Counted from the stretch's first letter, positions 44,530 through 54,344 are shown. The stretch is 64,000 bases of DNA from Sulfurimonas hydrogeniphila (GCF_009068765.1 NZ_CP035534.1:2046001-2110000), one strand, 5' to 3'. Notes: a model not told the origin generated them from the sequence alone. Numbers and translations: made by a program.

Positions 44530-44880
44530 CTATACTAATTCGATAAATGCCATTGGTGTAGCATCACCACGACGAATACGAGTTCTCACTATTCTAGTAT
44601 ATCCACCTGTACGATCAACATACTTCGGTGCGAGTTCATTTACTAAAGTTTTCGTTGCTTCTTTGTTTTGAAGCGCAGCAAATACTGCTCTGTGTGCATT
44701 TGAGTCATTTTTACCAGCAGTTGTGATAAGTTTCTCAATATAAGAGCGCAGCTCTTTTGCTTTTACAGCAGTTGTTTCTATTTTACCATGTTCTATTAAC
44801 GAAATACTAAGGTTCGCTAAAAGTGCTTTACGGTGTGCACTTGTACGACCTAGCTTACGATATCCATGACGGTGTCTCAT
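44530..44880 (-). CDS. rplQ: 50S ribosomal protein L17
   Basis: A 116 aa protein: [20 protein letters not shown] and [20 protein letters not shown] are the family's conserved ends. Last gene of the operon, 11 nt after rpoA. Confidence 0.98.
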   Translation of the reverse strand: MRHRHGYRKLGRTSAHRKALLANLSISLIEHGKIETTAVKAKELRSYIEKLITTAGKNDSNAHRAVFAALQNKEATKTLVNELAPKYVDRTGGYTRIVRTRIRRGDATPMAFIELV

Positions 44881-44891
44881 ATCTCATTCCT

Positions 44892-45896
44892 CTATTGTGC
44901 CTGTACGGCTTCTATTTTCTTTTTTAGTGCAGTAACTACATCATCAGCTAAATCAGCACCAACTTCAAAACCAAACTCTTGAACTTTTTCTACGATTTCA
45001 TCGTAAGATTTTTTTCCAAGATTTTTCACATTTTTCAAATCGTTTGTACTCATAAGTACAATCTCACCAATAAGTTTAATGTTTGAGCGATCAAGACAAT
45101 TAAAGCTACGCGCACTTAATCCTAAACTGTCAATGTTTGTTGTTAGTTTTTTCAAATCAGGTGACTCTTCAACTCTTTCAATGGTAGCAGGCGCTTTAAT
45201 ACTGATTTCTGAATTAAATACAGCCAACTGTGCATACATTACTTCCAAAGAGTTTCTAAATGCATCGATTGGTGAAATTTGTCCATCAGTTCTGATATTC
45301 ATAATAACTCTTTCAAAGTTAGGGTTATCTTCTACCAGTACATTGTCAATTTTATATGTAGCACTTCTTACCGGAGTAAAATATGCATCCAATGCGATAT
45401 ATTCATCATCATCAACTTCCGCAGCAGTATCTTCACTCGCAACATAGCCGATACCCTGTGCAATTTTAAGCGTAAAATTCAGTGTAGAATCTTCATTTAA
45501 AGTTGCAAGCGGAGCATCCGGTGTTACCACCTCTACTTCATCATTGCTGAGATCGCCGCCTTTAATGGTACACGGTCCCGCAAAGCTGTAGTTAATCTCA
45601 GCTTCTGTTGCATCATTGTTCAGTTTGAAGCGTATCTCTTTCAAATTTAAAATAAAATCTGAAATATCTTCAAGCATACCGCGAACCGAGTCAAACTCAT
45701 GTTTGGCACCTTCGATTTTAATTGCGATTGGTGCATAACCAACCGAACTGCTTAATAAAAAACGGCGAAGTGGATGAGCCAACGATATAGCGTACCCTAC
45801 TTCAAAAGGGTATGCCATAATGTTTGCTTCATTGTCACTTATTTGTTCTACCTCAAACTCTTGTGGAGCAAGTGGAGTAGTTTTAATTTTTTTCAT
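44892..45896 (-). CDS. rpoA: RNA polymerase alpha subunit
   Basis: A 334 aa alpha subunit: N-terminal assembly domain ([20 protein letters not shown]) and C-terminal DNA-binding domain (about 245-320; [20 protein letters not shown]). Downstream of rpsD by 27 nt. Confidence 0.98.
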   Translation of the reverse strand: MKKIKTTPLAPQEFEVEQISDNEANIMAYPFEVGYAISLAHPLRRFLLSSSVGYAPIAIKIEGAKHEFDSVRGMLEDISDFILNLKEIRFKLNNDATEAEINYSFAGPCTIKGGDLSNDEVEVVTPDAPLATLNEDSTLNFTLKIAQGIGYVASEDTAAEVDDDEYIALDAYFTPVRSATYKIDNVLVEDNPNFERVIMNIRTDGQISPIDAFRNSLEVMYAQLAVFNSEISIKAPATIERVEESPDLKKLTTNIDSLGLSARSFNCLDRSNIKLIGEIVLMSTNDLKNVKNLGKKSYDEIVEKVQEFGFEVGADLADDVVTALKKKIEAVQAQ

Positions 45897-45923
45897 ATCT
45901 TTTACGCCTTTTGTATTAAATTA

Positions 45924-46550
45924 TTATTTCGAGTAAAGTTCAACGATTAAACGTTCTTCAACTGGAATAACAACTTCTTCACGCTCCGGAAGACGAGTAA
46001 AGATACCATACACTTTTTCAGCATCAATGTCTACCCAAGGAGCAAGACCAGTTTGGTTTGTAAGCTCAATAGCACGAACAATCTGATTGTTCTTTTTGCT
46101 CGCTTCTTTTACTTCAATCTTTTGTCCCGGTTTAACACGGTAAGAAGGAATATCAAGTTTTTTGCCATCTACCAAAATATGACCGTGTGTTACAAGTTGA
46201 CGTGCAAATCTACGAGTAGATGCGAATCCCATTCTGTACACAACATTGTCTAATCTCTGCTCGATTAATGTAATAAGGTTTGTACCTGTATTTCCATCAC
46301 GACGCTTAGCTTCAACGAATAAAGCACGGAATTGCTTTTCAGAAATACCATACATAAATTTCGCTTTTTGCTTTTCATTAAGCTGTAAACCATACTCAGA
46401 AACTTTTTTACGACGCTGACCATGTTGGCCTGGACCGTAAGGACGCTTCTCTAAAGCAGATTTTCCTGCCAAACGACGCTCACCTTTTAGGTTAAGGCTT
46501 ACTCCGAATCTTCTCTCGATTTTTTCTACTGGACCTCTATATCTTGCCAT
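45924..46550 (-). CDS. rpsD: 30S ribosomal protein S4
   Basis: A 208 aa protein: [20 protein letters not shown] and an S4 RNA-binding domain ([20 protein letters not shown]). The zinc-binding cysteines of some S4 proteins are absent. 11 nt after rpsK. Confidence 0.98.
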   Translation of the reverse strand: MARYRGPVEKIERRFGVSLNLKGERRLAGKSALEKRPYGPGQHGQRRKKVSEYGLQLNEKQKAKFMYGISEKQFRALFVEAKRRDGNTGTNLITLIEQRLDNVVYRMGFASTRRFARQLVTHGHILVDGKKLDIPSYRVKPGQKIEVKEASKKNNQIVRAIELTNQTGLAPWVDIDAEKVYGIFTRLPEREEVVIPVEERLIVELYSK

Positions 46551-46561
46551 CAGTAATCTCC

Positions 46562-46954
46562 TTAAACTCTACGACGCTTAGGCGCGCGACAACCGTTGTG
46601 TGGTAATGGTGTAACATCTTTCATAAATGTAACACGGATTCCTTCGATAGCTCCGACAGCTTTTACTGCAGTTTCACGACCAGAACCGGGACCTTGAACT
46701 TTAATACCAAGCTCTTTTATACCATGTACCTGTGCTTTTGCAACTGCATCTTCAACAGCAGCCTGTGCAGCAAACGGAGTTGATTTTTTAGAACCTTTAA
46801 ATCCTAAAGAACCGGCAGAACTCCAAGCAATCATATTACCCATTTCATCTGTAATAGTCACAAGAGTATTATTAAATGATGCCGCAATATGAATGATACC
46901 ACGTGATATATTCTTTTTTATTACTTTTTTTCTAACAGCTTTTCTTTTTGCCAT
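46562..46954 (-). CDS. rpsK: 30S ribosomal protein S11
   Basis: A 130 aa protein with the conserved ending [18 protein letters not shown] and [12 protein letters not shown]. 11 nt after rpsM. Confidence 0.98.
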   Translation of the reverse strand: MAKRKAVRKKVIKKNISRGIIHIAASFNNTLVTITDEMGNMIAWSSAGSLGFKGSKKSTPFAAQAAVEDAVAKAQVHGIKELGIKVQGPGSGRETAVKAVGAIEGIRVTFMKDVTPLPHNGCRAPKRRRV

Positions 46955-46965
46955 ACTATAATTCC

Positions 46966-47328
46966 TTACGCTGCGCCGACAGTTTTACGTTTACCCTTAC
47001 GAGTACGCGCATTTGTCTTAGTTTTTTGACCACGGCATGGAAGACCACGACGGTGACGAAGCCCTCTGTATGAACCTAAATCCATAAGTGCTTTAATATC
47101 CATAGCAACTTTTTTACGCAAATCACCCTCAACCATATGGTTTTCACGGATCTCTTTTGTTATAGCTGCTACATCTTCTTCGTTTAATTCGAAAACTCTT
47201 TTATTGTAGTCAATTCCTGTCGCGTCTAATATTTGACGGGCAGTATGAAGACCAATTCCATAGACGTATGTTAATGCATACTCTATTCTTTTTTTCTTAG
47301 GTAAATCAACACCAGCAATACGAGCCAT
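46966..47328 (-). CDS. rpsM: 30S ribosomal protein S13
   Basis: A 120 aa protein: [20 protein letters not shown] and the C-terminal [20 protein letters not shown]. 2 nt after rpmJ. Confidence 0.98.
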   Translation of the reverse strand: MARIAGVDLPKKKRIEYALTYVYGIGLHTARQILDATGIDYNKRVFELNEEDVAAITKEIRENHMVEGDLRKKVAMDIKALMDLGSYRGLRHRRGLPCRGQKTKTNARTRKGKRKTVGAA

Positions 47329-47330
47329 GA

Positions 47331-47444
47331 TTATCCTTGTCTCTGTTTATGTTTAGGGTTCTTGCAGATTACTCTTACAATACCTCTTCTTTTGATAACT
47401 TTACAGTCATCACACATCTTCTTTACTGAAGCACGTACTTTCAT
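47331..47444 (-). CDS. rpmJ: 50S ribosomal protein L36
   Basis: A 37 aa protein [20 protein letters not shown] ... [11 protein letters not shown] with the CxxC...CxxxxH zinc ligands. First gene of the operon in this window. Confidence 0.97.
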   Translation of the reverse strand: MKVRASVKKMCDDCKVIKRRGIVRVICKNPKHKQRQG

Positions 47445-47733
47445 TGAAAGTCTCCTGTGGTAACATCTTTACTGCCTTTAGGCAAGCGCATAACACTTGT
47501 AATAACGTTGCTTGCCAATACTTTTATCTACATGTAATCATATAGATAGAAATACTCTTTGCTTTGTTAAAACAGTAAAGTGGATGGGAATTATATCCAA
47601 AACAATGTAAAAGTATTATTAAGAGCATAGGAAGTGACACAAAAGTGACAAATTTTATTAGTGATTTTTAACGCCGGTTTTTATAAACTGTCGATATCAC
47701 TTAAGAAGGAAAACATAAGAAGGAAAACAACAG
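47445..47733. other. Intergenic region between rpmJ and nrdD
   Basis: A divergent regulatory region of 289 bp with no credible gene. GGCAAGC and GCTTGCC form a 7-bp stem with a 22 nt loop upstream of rpmJ, possibly a leader structure of the ribosomal operon. AAGAAGGAAAACATAAGAAGGAAAAC immediately before nrdD is a doubled ribosome-site-like motif. No clear FNR box was seen upstream of nrdD. Confidence 0.5.
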
Positions 47734-49842
47734 ATGGTAGAGTATATTTTAAAGCGAGACGGTTCCTACAAACAATTTTTCTCTTATAAAATAGAAGATG
47801 CCATCAAAAAAGCCTTTTTAAGTGAAAATGTAGATTTTGACGAAGCGGTATACATCAAAGTCATTCAAAGACTTGAAGCTAAACGGATTGTTGCTGTTGA
47901 AGATATACAGGACATTATAGAAAAAGAGCTGTACAAAGCAAAATATTTTGATGTTATGCGCTCTTTTATACTCTACAGACATCTTCATAAACTTCAAAGA
48001 GAAAAAGCCATTGAAGATGATACTACCTATATCCATTCGACACAGACTATAGAAGAGTATATCAGCGGAAGTGACTGGAGAATAAAAGCAAACTCAAATA
48101 CAGGCTACTCCAGCGCCGGTCTTGTAAACAATACAGCAGGCAAAGTGATTGCCAACTACTGGCTTGACAAAATTTACTCAAAAGAAGAGGGGTATGCACA
48201 TAGAAACGGGGACTATCACATACACGATTTGGACTGTTTGACCGGATACTGTGCCGGCTGGAGTCTGAGGGTTCTTCTGGATGAAGGATTTAACGGAGTA
48301 AGGGGAAGAGTTGAGAGTGATGCACCAAAGCATTTCAGAGAAGCTCTCGGACAAATGGCGAACTTTTTGGGAATTTTGCAAAGTGAATGGGCCGGCGCCC
48401 AGGCCTTTTCATCTTTTGACACCTATCTGGCGCCTTATCTTTTTAAAGATCAACTTTCATACAAGGAGGTAAAAAAAAGTATTCGCAGTTTCATATACAA
48501 CCTAAACGTACCCGCTCGATGGGGACAATCACCTTTTACAAATATTACTATAGACTGGAACGTTCCTGATGATTTGAAGGATCAGATTCCAACATGTAAG
48601 CAGGAGCATCTTTTTAAAAATATTTCAGATACCGGGTTAAGATTCAAAGCACTGCAGAGGGGTGTTTCATCCCTCACAGAGATGACCTATAAACATTTTC
48701 AAAAAGAGATGCACATCATCAACAAAGCTTACTATGAGGTTATGACAGAGGGAGACAAAACCGGTCAGCCTTTTACATTTCCTATACCTACCGTCAATAT
48801 TACAGAAGATTTTGACTGGTACGGTGAAAATACGGATTTGCTGTTTGAAAACACCGCTAAGATTGGCTCCTCCTACTTCCAAAATTTCATAGGGAGCCAA
48901 TACAAACGGGACAAAAACGGGGAAATCATCGCAAACGAAGAGGCCTACAAACCCGGACATGTCAGAAGTATGTGCTGCAGACTACAGCTTGATTTAAGAG
49001 AATTGCTTAAACGAGGCGGTGGTCTTTTCGGCAGTGCGGAAATGACGGGCAGCATAGGGGTTGTCACTATTAATATGGCAAGGCTGGGCTTTTTGCACAA
49101 AGGCAATATGGAATCTCTGCTTGAACGCCTTGACGAACTGATGGAGTATGCAAAGTCTACACTGGAGAAAAAACGTGTTTTTATTCAAGAGATGTACGAC
49201 AGAGGACTTTTCCCTTATACAAAAAGATATCTGCCCGGGTTTAGAAACCACTTTTCTACCATCGGGGTCAATGGGATGAATGAAATGATTTTGAATTTTA
49301 CCGGAGGAGCCTATGACATCAGTTCCACACAGGGCATTGACTTTGCCACTGAGATATTAGACCACATAAGAAAAAGAATGGTCGAGTTTCAGGAGGAAAC
49401 AGGCAATCTTTACAACCTTGAAGCCACACCGGCGGAGGGAACAACCTACCGGTTTGCCAAAGAGGACAAAAAAAGATACGGTGACAAAATCATACAGGCC
49501 GGTATGGATGAAAACATCTACTATACCAACTCTTCACAGATTCCTGTAGGTCTGACAGATGACCCTTTTGAAGCACTCACTCTGCAGGATGAACTGCAGA
49601 CAAAATACACCGGTGGCACTGTTTTGCACCTTTACATGCAGGAGCGTCTCAGCTCAACCGAAGCCTGCCGCAGACTGGTCAAAAATGTCATCACAAATTT
49701 CAGACTGCCTTACATTACGGTAACACCGCTCTTTTCAGTTTGTCCAAAACACGGCTATCTCTCAGGAGAACACGAATACTGCCCAAAATGTGACGAAGCA
49801 CTGATACAAGAATATGAAAACAACAAAAAGGAAGCATCATGA
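47734..49842 (+). CDS. nrdD: Anaerobic ribonucleoside-triphosphate reductase, catalytic chain lacking the glycyl loop
   Basis: A 702 aa class III ribonucleotide reductase. It has an N-terminal ATP-cone (about 3-90), the barrel with HNRDGDYHIHDLDCLTGYCA-type sequence near 155, and the C-terminal zinc site VCPKHGYLSGEHEYCPKCDE near 675. The chain ends about 10 residues after the zinc site, so the segment with the radical glycine, normally at the end of NrdD, is missing. That segment is encoded by the next gene, whose ATG overlaps this stop (ATGA). The two chains probably assemble. Confidence 0.93.
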   Translation: MVEYILKRDGSYKQFFSYKIEDAIKKAFLSENVDFDEAVYIKVIQRLEAKRIVAVEDIQDIIEKELYKAKYFDVMRSFILYRHLHKLQREKAIEDDTTYIHSTQTIEEYISGSDWRIKANSNTGYSSAGLVNNTAGKVIANYWLDKIYSKEEGYAHRNGDYHIHDLDCLTGYCAGWSLRVLLDEGFNGVRGRVESDAPKHFREALGQMANFLGILQSEWAGAQAFSSFDTYLAPYLFKDQLSYKEVKKSIRSFIYNLNVPARWGQSPFTNITIDWNVPDDLKDQIPTCKQEHLFKNISDTGLRFKALQRGVSSLTEMTYKHFQKEMHIINKAYYEVMTEGDKTGQPFTFPIPTVNITEDFDWYGENTDLLFENTAKIGSSYFQNFIGSQYKRDKNGEIIANEEAYKPGHVRSMCCRLQLDLRELLKRGGGLFGSAEMTGSIGVVTINMARLGFLHKGNMESLLERLDELMEYAKSTLEKKRVFIQEMYDRGLFPYTKRYLPGFRNHFSTIGVNGMNEMILNFTGGAYDISSTQGIDFATEILDHIRKRMVEFQEETGNLYNLEATPAEGTTYRFAKEDKKRYGDKIIQAGMDENIYYTNSSQIPVGLTDDPFEALTLQDELQTKYTGGTVLHLYMQERLSSTEACRRLVKNVITNFRLPYITVTPLFSVCPKHGYLSGEHEYCPKCDEALIQEYENNKKEAS

Positions 49843-49991
49843 TAAATAAAAATAAAATCTTAGAAGAACTTAAAGAACAGAGACAAAAATGTATAGTATA
49901 CACACGAGTCATGGGATATCATCGTCCTGTTGAAAGCTTCAACCTAGGAAAAACCGGTGAACACAGACAACGCAAACAGTTCAAAGAGTAA
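49839..49991 (+). CDS. Separate glycyl-radical segment of NrdD (50 aa)
   Basis: A 50 aa protein: MINKNKILEELKEQRQKCIV then YTRVMGYHRPVESFNLGKTG and EHRQRKQFKE. This matches the C-terminus of single-chain NrdD enzymes, where Gly of RV(x)GY carries the radical and RPV..(F/W)N.GK follows. Overlap of 4 nt with nrdD suggests translational coupling and one-to-one synthesis. NrdG would install the radical on this chain. A frameshift that rejoins the two chains is possible but not needed. Confidence 0.85.
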   Translation: MINKNKILEELKEQRQKCIVYTRVMGYHRPVESFNLGKTGEHRQRKQFKE

Positions 49992-50658
49992 AAAATGCAT
50001 TTATGATATCACAAAGTTTACCCATCTGGACTACCCTGATCATCTAGCCTGCATCATATGGTTCAGCGGGTGCAATATGCGCTGTGATTTTTGCTACAAC
50101 AAAGAGATAGTCTTTGCAAAAGAAGGCAGTTACAGTATGGAAGATGTGCTGAAGTTTTTGCGAACAAGAGTCTCTTTGCTTGATGCTGTCGTTCTCTCAG
50201 GCGGAGAAGCCTCTTCCTATGCCCTCACTGACTTTTGCAAGGCAATCAAAAAGCTCGGATTTTTAATCAAACTTGATACCAACGGCACAAACCCTTTACA
50301 TGTAAAGGAACTCCTTGGTCTGGACCTGCTTGATTATGTCGCGCTGGATTATAAAGCCCCCCAATATAAATTCACATCTGTAACACACTCCGGCAAATTT
50401 CATGAATTCAGCCAAACACTTAACCTGCTTATCCGCAGTGGTATTGATTTTGAAGTACGCACCACACTCCATAGCGATTTGCTCAATGTAGATGACATCA
50501 ACTGCATTCTGTCAGATTTAAAAGAAAGAGGCTATAAGAATACCTATTATATTCAGGAGTTTATCGAAGCAAAAAGTACTGTAGGCGGACTGCAAAAACC
50601 TTCAAAACCTTTCAACAAATCCCTCTTAAGAAGTAATTTTCCTGTTATTTGGAGATAA
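49957..50658 (+). CDS. nrdG: Anaerobic NTP-reductase activating protein
   Basis: A radical-SAM activase of 233 aa with the CxxxCxxC cluster motif in GCNMRCDFCYNKEI near 42 and the GGEAS block near 88. The only in-frame start is GTG at 49957, inside the preceding 50 aa gene; no in-frame ATG or TTG precedes the conserved KCIYDITKFTHLDYPDHLA. Generates the glycyl radical of NrdD using SAM. Confidence 0.9.
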   Translation: MNTDNANSSKSKKCIYDITKFTHLDYPDHLACIIWFSGCNMRCDFCYNKEIVFAKEGSYSMEDVLKFLRTRVSLLDAVVLSGGEASSYALTDFCKAIKKLGFLIKLDTNGTNPLHVKELLGLDLLDYVALDYKAPQYKFTSVTHSGKFHEFSQTLNLLIRSGIDFEVRTTLHSDLLNVDDINCILSDLKERGYKNTYYIQEFIEAKSTVGGLQKPSKPFNKSLLRSNFPVIWR

Positions 50659-50669
50659 ATTCCTTTTTC

Positions 50670-50711
50670 TTGACGTAAATCAATTTTTTACTGCCGTTTA
50701 TAAGTTATCAT
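50670..50711 (+). promoter_or_regulatory. FNR/CRP-type site and -10 box
   Basis: TTGACGTAAATCAA (50670-50683) matches TTGAT-N4-ATCAA with one change. Its centre lies 41.5 bp before the start predicted from the -10 TATCAT (50706-50711), the class II activation distance. Between here and the next ATG lies GACAAAATTTGTC, a 13-bp palindrome. Confidence 0.5.
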
Positions 50712-50789
50712 TCTGTGAAATTTAAATCAGACAAAATTTGTCTTATTTAAAAAAACTGAGTATTTGTATACTCTTCACAAGGAAATATC

Positions 50790-50918
50790 ATGACAAAAGT
50801 TATACTGACATTTACATTGGCAATGGTTGCACTACAGGCACAGGACACAGTACACTACGACAAAAAAGAAGTGAAAAAACCGGCTATTGCAAGACCATAC
50901 CATCCGGGTCAGAATTAA
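50790..50918 (+). CDS. Small secreted peptide (42 aa)
   Basis: MTKVILTFTLAMVALQAQ is a Sec signal peptide; after cleavage about 24-26 polar residues remain (DTVHYDKKEVKKPAIARPYH and PGQN). AAGGA lies 6 nt before the ATG, and an FNR-like promoter upstream. No family recognised. Likely periplasmic, expressed at low oxygen if the site is real. Confidence 0.6.
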   Translation: MTKVILTFTLAMVALQAQDTVHYDKKEVKKPAIARPYHPGQN

Positions 50919-50925
50919 TCCGAGG

Positions 50926-51609
50926 CTATTGATTAAACGCTATCTGATAGCCAAGTCCTTTTACATTTATAAGGAACTCTTTGGAGGTTTTTTCTCTAAA
51001 GCGCCTTATAAATGTTCTCAATCTTTCATCACTTACATCTTCCTTCCAAATCATGTTTTTGATTGTTGCATACTCCAAAATACCTCGGTTCTCCTCATAA
51101 TTTTTGACTAACGCCTGCAAAAACAGAAGTTCCTTTTTTGAAAGTGCGATATATCTGTTGTTTTTGTATAGACTGTTGGTGGTTTTATTAAATACAAATC
51201 CGTCCAAAAAATTTAAAAGCTTTTTACCAATGCTTGCTTCGAGTGAGAGAATATACTCTAAAACCTCATCCGGATCAAAAGGTTTTATAAAATACTTAAC
51301 GACTCCGGTATCTATTGCACCCAACAATTTTTCAACATCACTAAAAGCACTCAGTATTATAATTTTACTTTGTGGATTTATACGTTTGATCTCCTGAGCC
51401 ATCTCCAGTCCGCTTTTGTTTGGCATCATAATATCGGTAATCACAATGTCCGGAAAAACCTTCTTGTATATATGTAAGCCCTCATCTCCGTCTTTTGCCA
51501 GTAAAAAACTGTGAAAATGGTCTCCGATAGCATTTTTCAGCAACAGTGAAAGTTTTTCTTCATCTTCAACAAATAAAACTTTCAGACTTTTTAAAAATTT
51601 ATTTCTCAT
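50926..51609 (-). CDS. OmpR-type response regulator
   Basis: A 227 aa regulator: receiver domain (LFVEDEEKLSLLL acidic pocket, phosphorylation Asp in DIVITDIMMPN near 57, Lys in KYFIKPFDPDE) and a C-terminal winged helix (about 140-225; RFREKTSKEFLINVKGLGYQ). Its ATG shares one base with the kinase stop (TAATG). Targets unknown. Confidence 0.93.
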   Translation of the reverse strand: MRNKFLKSLKVLFVEDEEKLSLLLKNAIGDHFHSFLLAKDGDEGLHIYKKVFPDIVITDIMMPNKSGLEMAQEIKRINPQSKIIILSAFSDVEKLLGAIDTGVVKYFIKPFDPDEVLEYILSLEASIGKKLLNFLDGFVFNKTTNSLYKNNRYIALSKKELLFLQALVKNYEENRGILEYATIKNMIWKEDVSDERLRTFIRRFREKTSKEFLINVKGLGYQIAFNQ

Positions 51610-52823
51610 TATCTTTTCTCTCTGTTTTGCAGCGGAATTTTTATACTGAAAGTTGTAGAACCGTTTTTGGATTTTACATCTATGGAACCGTTCAAGCCCT
51701 GTTCACAAATCATTCTCGACATAAACAGCCCAAGTCCTGTACCCGAAGAGGAGTGCTTTGTCGTAAAATAGGGTTCAAAGATTTTATAAATCTCTTTTTC
51801 TTTGATACCGCCGGCATTGTCACTAAACTCTATAAGTGCAAAATCTTTTTCTTTTTTTACACGTATATGTATCTCTTTTATCAAAACAGACGACTGTAAA
51901 AAAGCATCTTTTGAATTTTGGATAAGATTGATAATCACCTGTGTCAACTCATTTGAAATGCCTAAAATTTCCACATCTTCAAACTCGGTATGCACACTGA
52001 TCATCTCTTTGATTATAATTTTTTCTAAAATGTTTAATGATTCATTGATACTGTCTGCTATTTTGAAATAGTTTTTCTGCTTTGTCGGTTTAAAAAAGTT
52101 GGTAAAATCATCAATCGTCGTCGACATATTCTGTATAATTGCCTTGCTCTCATCATACAGACTCTGCACTTCCTCTTCTTCGTTGTTAAGCGCTGCTTTT
52201 TTTAAACTAAAGAGTGTCAGACTGAGTTCTGTGAGCGGTTGTCTCCACTGATGGGCTATGTTTGCAAGCATCTCGCCCAGACTTGCAAGCCGTGACTGCC
52301 AAAACATCACTTTTTGCTTTTGTTCATTTTTGGCTATCTCTTCTTGCACCCGAAGCTCAAGCGTTTCATTGAGTTCTTTAAGCTCCTGTGTCTTCTCCTG
52401 CACCCTTTTTTCAAGATTTTCATTGAGTTCCTGCAGCTCTTTTTCTTTTTGTTCCAGACTCTTTTTGTAAAACACCTCTTTTGTAACATCATAACGAATC
52501 GCCACAAACTCTTCAATGTTGTTTTGTTTGTCAAGGATGGGAATGACGGTGGTATTGACATAAAAAGTTCTTCCGTCTTTTGCTCTGTTTTTTACGGTGG
52601 CCTTATATGTTTTTTTTGCCTTGATTGTCTCCCACAATTTCTTAAACACGGAGGTTGCGACATCAGGATGTCTGACAATATTGTGGTTTTTCCCGAGCAG
52701 TTCCTCTTTTGAATAGCCCGAAATTTTGCAAAACTCCTCATTGACAAAGGTAATGATGCCGTTGACATCCGTTTTTGAGATAATATTGCTTTTTTCAATC
52801 GCTTCTTTATACTGTTCTAACAT
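51609..52823 (-). CDS. PAS-domain sensor histidine kinase
   Basis: A 404 aa soluble kinase: an Aer-like PAS domain (about 8-115; ITFVNEEFCKISGYSKEELL, NIVRHPDV), a long coiled coil with near-repeats (LEKRVQEKTQELKELNETLE), the His box ANIAHQWRQPL near 190, and an ATPase domain with NLIQNSKDAF, DNAGGI and GTGLGLFMSRM. No membrane helix. Paired with the response regulator below. The PAS type suggests redox or energy sensing. Confidence 0.93.
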   Translation of the reverse strand: MLEQYKEAIEKSNIISKTDVNGIITFVNEEFCKISGYSKEELLGKNHNIVRHPDVATSVFKKLWETIKAKKTYKATVKNRAKDGRTFYVNTTVIPILDKQNNIEEFVAIRYDVTKEVFYKKSLEQKEKELQELNENLEKRVQEKTQELKELNETLELRVQEEIAKNEQKQKVMFWQSRLASLGEMLANIAHQWRQPLTELSLTLFSLKKAALNNEEEEVQSLYDESKAIIQNMSTTIDDFTNFFKPTKQKNYFKIADSINESLNILEKIIIKEMISVHTEFEDVEILGISNELTQVIINLIQNSKDAFLQSSVLIKEIHIRVKKEKDFALIEFSDNAGGIKEKEIYKIFEPYFTTKHSSSGTGLGLFMSRMICEQGLNGSIDVKSKNGSTTFSIKIPLQNREKR

Positions 52824-52841
52824 AGTTTAATTTTAGCCAAA

Positions 52842-53186
52842 CTAATCCCAAAGTACACTTACGCCATACTCTTCATTCAAAATTATATTTTTTGTATAGT
52901 AAATCTTTTTGCCGTATTTTTTACTGAGCAGTTCCACTTCGAGTTCCCCCTCACTTAAAAGTTCTCTGACCTCCTTGTAACCCAGCCATTTACCGTATTT
53001 TGCCAAAGAGTTCTGCCAGATTCTGAAGCTGCATGTAGATTCCGGCGTCACTTCAAACATCTCTCCGTCTTCTGTCTGCCAGTGGGCGTTTGAACAGGCA
53101 TAGAGTTTTACTTTTTTTCCTCGCACCTCTTTGTCACGTACCTCAATCTCCCCATCCTCGCAATATGGGCATTTTCCTAAAATCAT
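52842..53186 (-). CDS. Small zinc-ribbon protein
   Basis: A 114 aa protein. The N-terminus (ILGKCPYCEDGEIEVRDKEV ... YACSNAHWQTEDGEMF) is a zinc ribbon like those at the end of type IA topoisomerases; the rest (FRIWQNSLAKYGKWLGYKEV) is helical and resembles topoisomerase C-terminal repeats. No catalytic domain. Function unknown; a nucleic-acid role is an inference. Lies 18 nt upstream of the kinase gene. Confidence 0.7.
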   Translation of the reverse strand: MILGKCPYCEDGEIEVRDKEVRGKKVKLYACSNAHWQTEDGEMFEVTPESTCSFRIWQNSLAKYGKWLGYKEVRELLSEGELEVELLSKKYGKKIYYTKNIILNEEYGVSVLWD

Positions 53187-53281
53187 TACTTACCTCCCGG
53201 CTTTTGTGCTATGATTATAAAACATCTTTACAACTGCTCTGCAATTTATTGCAATTTGACATATATAAAAAGGATCAGACA

Positions 53282-53911
53282 ATGCAAAACAAATTTATGG
53301 ATGCGATGAACTTTCGCCATGCCTGTAAAATATTTGATGAAACCAAAAAGATAAGTGATGAAGATATGCACTTTATTCTTGAATGTGGCAGAAAATCACC
53401 CTCCTCTTTCGGTATGGAAGCCTGGAAATTTTTGGTCATTACAAACGAAGACCTCAAAGCCGAGCTGAGACCGGCATGCTGGAACCAGGTACAAATCACT
53501 TCCTGTTCGCATCTCGTTGTTATTCTTGCCGGAATAGAGAGTCTCAAACCGGAGTCAGGAGAAGTCAAAAAAAGATTTTCAAGGCGTAATATGCCGCAGG
53601 AATCACTTGATATGTATATGGACCTCTATGCCAAACATTTGGAAAAAACACTTAGCAGCGATGAAAATATTTACTGCTGGAGTGCAAGACAGACCTATAT
53701 AGCTGCTGCCAACATGATGACCGGTGCTGCCTATACAGGAATAGATTCCTGTCCTATAGAAGGGTTTGAAAAAGAAAAAGTCGAAGATATTTTAGGTCTT
53801 GATACTAAAAAATTTCAAGTCGCAATGGTGCTTCCTTTTGGCTACAGACTCAATCCGCAACCAAAACAGATCAGACTGCCGTTCGACGAAGTGGTGGAGT
53901 TTATACTCTGA
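53282..53911 (+). CDS. Nitroreductase-family NAD(P)H oxidoreductase
   Basis: A 209 aa FMN enzyme: MNFRHACKIFDETKKISDED and GRKSPSSFGMEAWKFLVI bind FMN; the C-terminal AMVLPFGYRLN is typical. ATG at 53282 with AAAAGGA upstream; the frame is open to 53090 but overlaps the zinc-ribbon gene. The 3' end overlaps the convergent HAD gene by 11 nt. May reduce quinones or nitro compounds. Confidence 0.88.
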   Translation: MQNKFMDAMNFRHACKIFDETKKISDEDMHFILECGRKSPSSFGMEAWKFLVITNEDLKAELRPACWNQVQITSCSHLVVILAGIESLKPESGEVKKRFSRRNMPQESLDMYMDLYAKHLEKTLSSDENIYCWSARQTYIAAANMMTGAAYTGIDSCPIEGFEKEKVEDILGLDTKKFQVAMVLPFGYRLNPQPKQIRLPFDEVVEFIL

Positions 53912-54344
53912 GTGTGGCAGTCAACCGTTTAGGATAAATGAAAAGTTCGAGTGCTTCGGTGACAGACTTGCAGACTATATCCGAAGCGAGCAGACTTTTT
54001 GTGCTGCAGCCCTCATCACCAAGTACACAAATGCCTATGTGCGCTTTTTGCAGCATTTTCATATCGTTGTTTCCGTTACCCACAGCCGCACACTCACTTG
54101 CATTTAATGCAATAATATATGCCTCTTTTTCCAAAGTATGGTTTGCACTCTCCAATACCTTTACATGTAAAGCATACTCTTTTAGCTCATTTTTGACACT
54201 GCCAAAGGTATCTGCCGTGATTACATGTAAAGTATATTCTTTGGCCAGAAGCGGCAGCAGTCTCTTTGCCTCTTCCAGTAAAATACCGTCTTTTGCAAGC
54301 GTACCGTTATAATCCAAAATAATATGTTTTATATTTCTCTGCAT
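53901..54344 (-). CDS. HAD-superfamily hydrolase
   Basis: A 147 aa cap-less HAD phosphatase: motif I LDYNGTLAKDG (the second Asp of DxDGT is Asn), motif II VITADTFGS, and motif IV VGNGNNDMKML. Asn at motif I is typical of P-type-ATPase-like HADs and may weaken phosphatase activity. A decayed copy of its 5' end lies just upstream. Confidence 0.85.
   Translation of the reverse strand: MQRNIKHIILDYNGTLAKDGILLEEAKRLLPLLAKEYTLHVITADTFGSVKNELKEYALHVKVLESANHTLEKEAYIIALNASECAAVGNGNNDMKMLQKAHIGICVLGDEGCSTKSLLASDIVCKSVTEALELFIYPKRLTATLRV

Noticed and set aside
43659-47000. Plus-strand frames opposite rpoA, rpsD and the aldo/keto reductase
   Set aside because: Shadow frames of conserved genes with no start signals or homology.
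47445-47733. Possible tRNA, riboswitch or NrdR boxes upstream of nrdD
   Set aside because: No cloverleaf, conserved riboswitch core or clear box could be recognised by eye.
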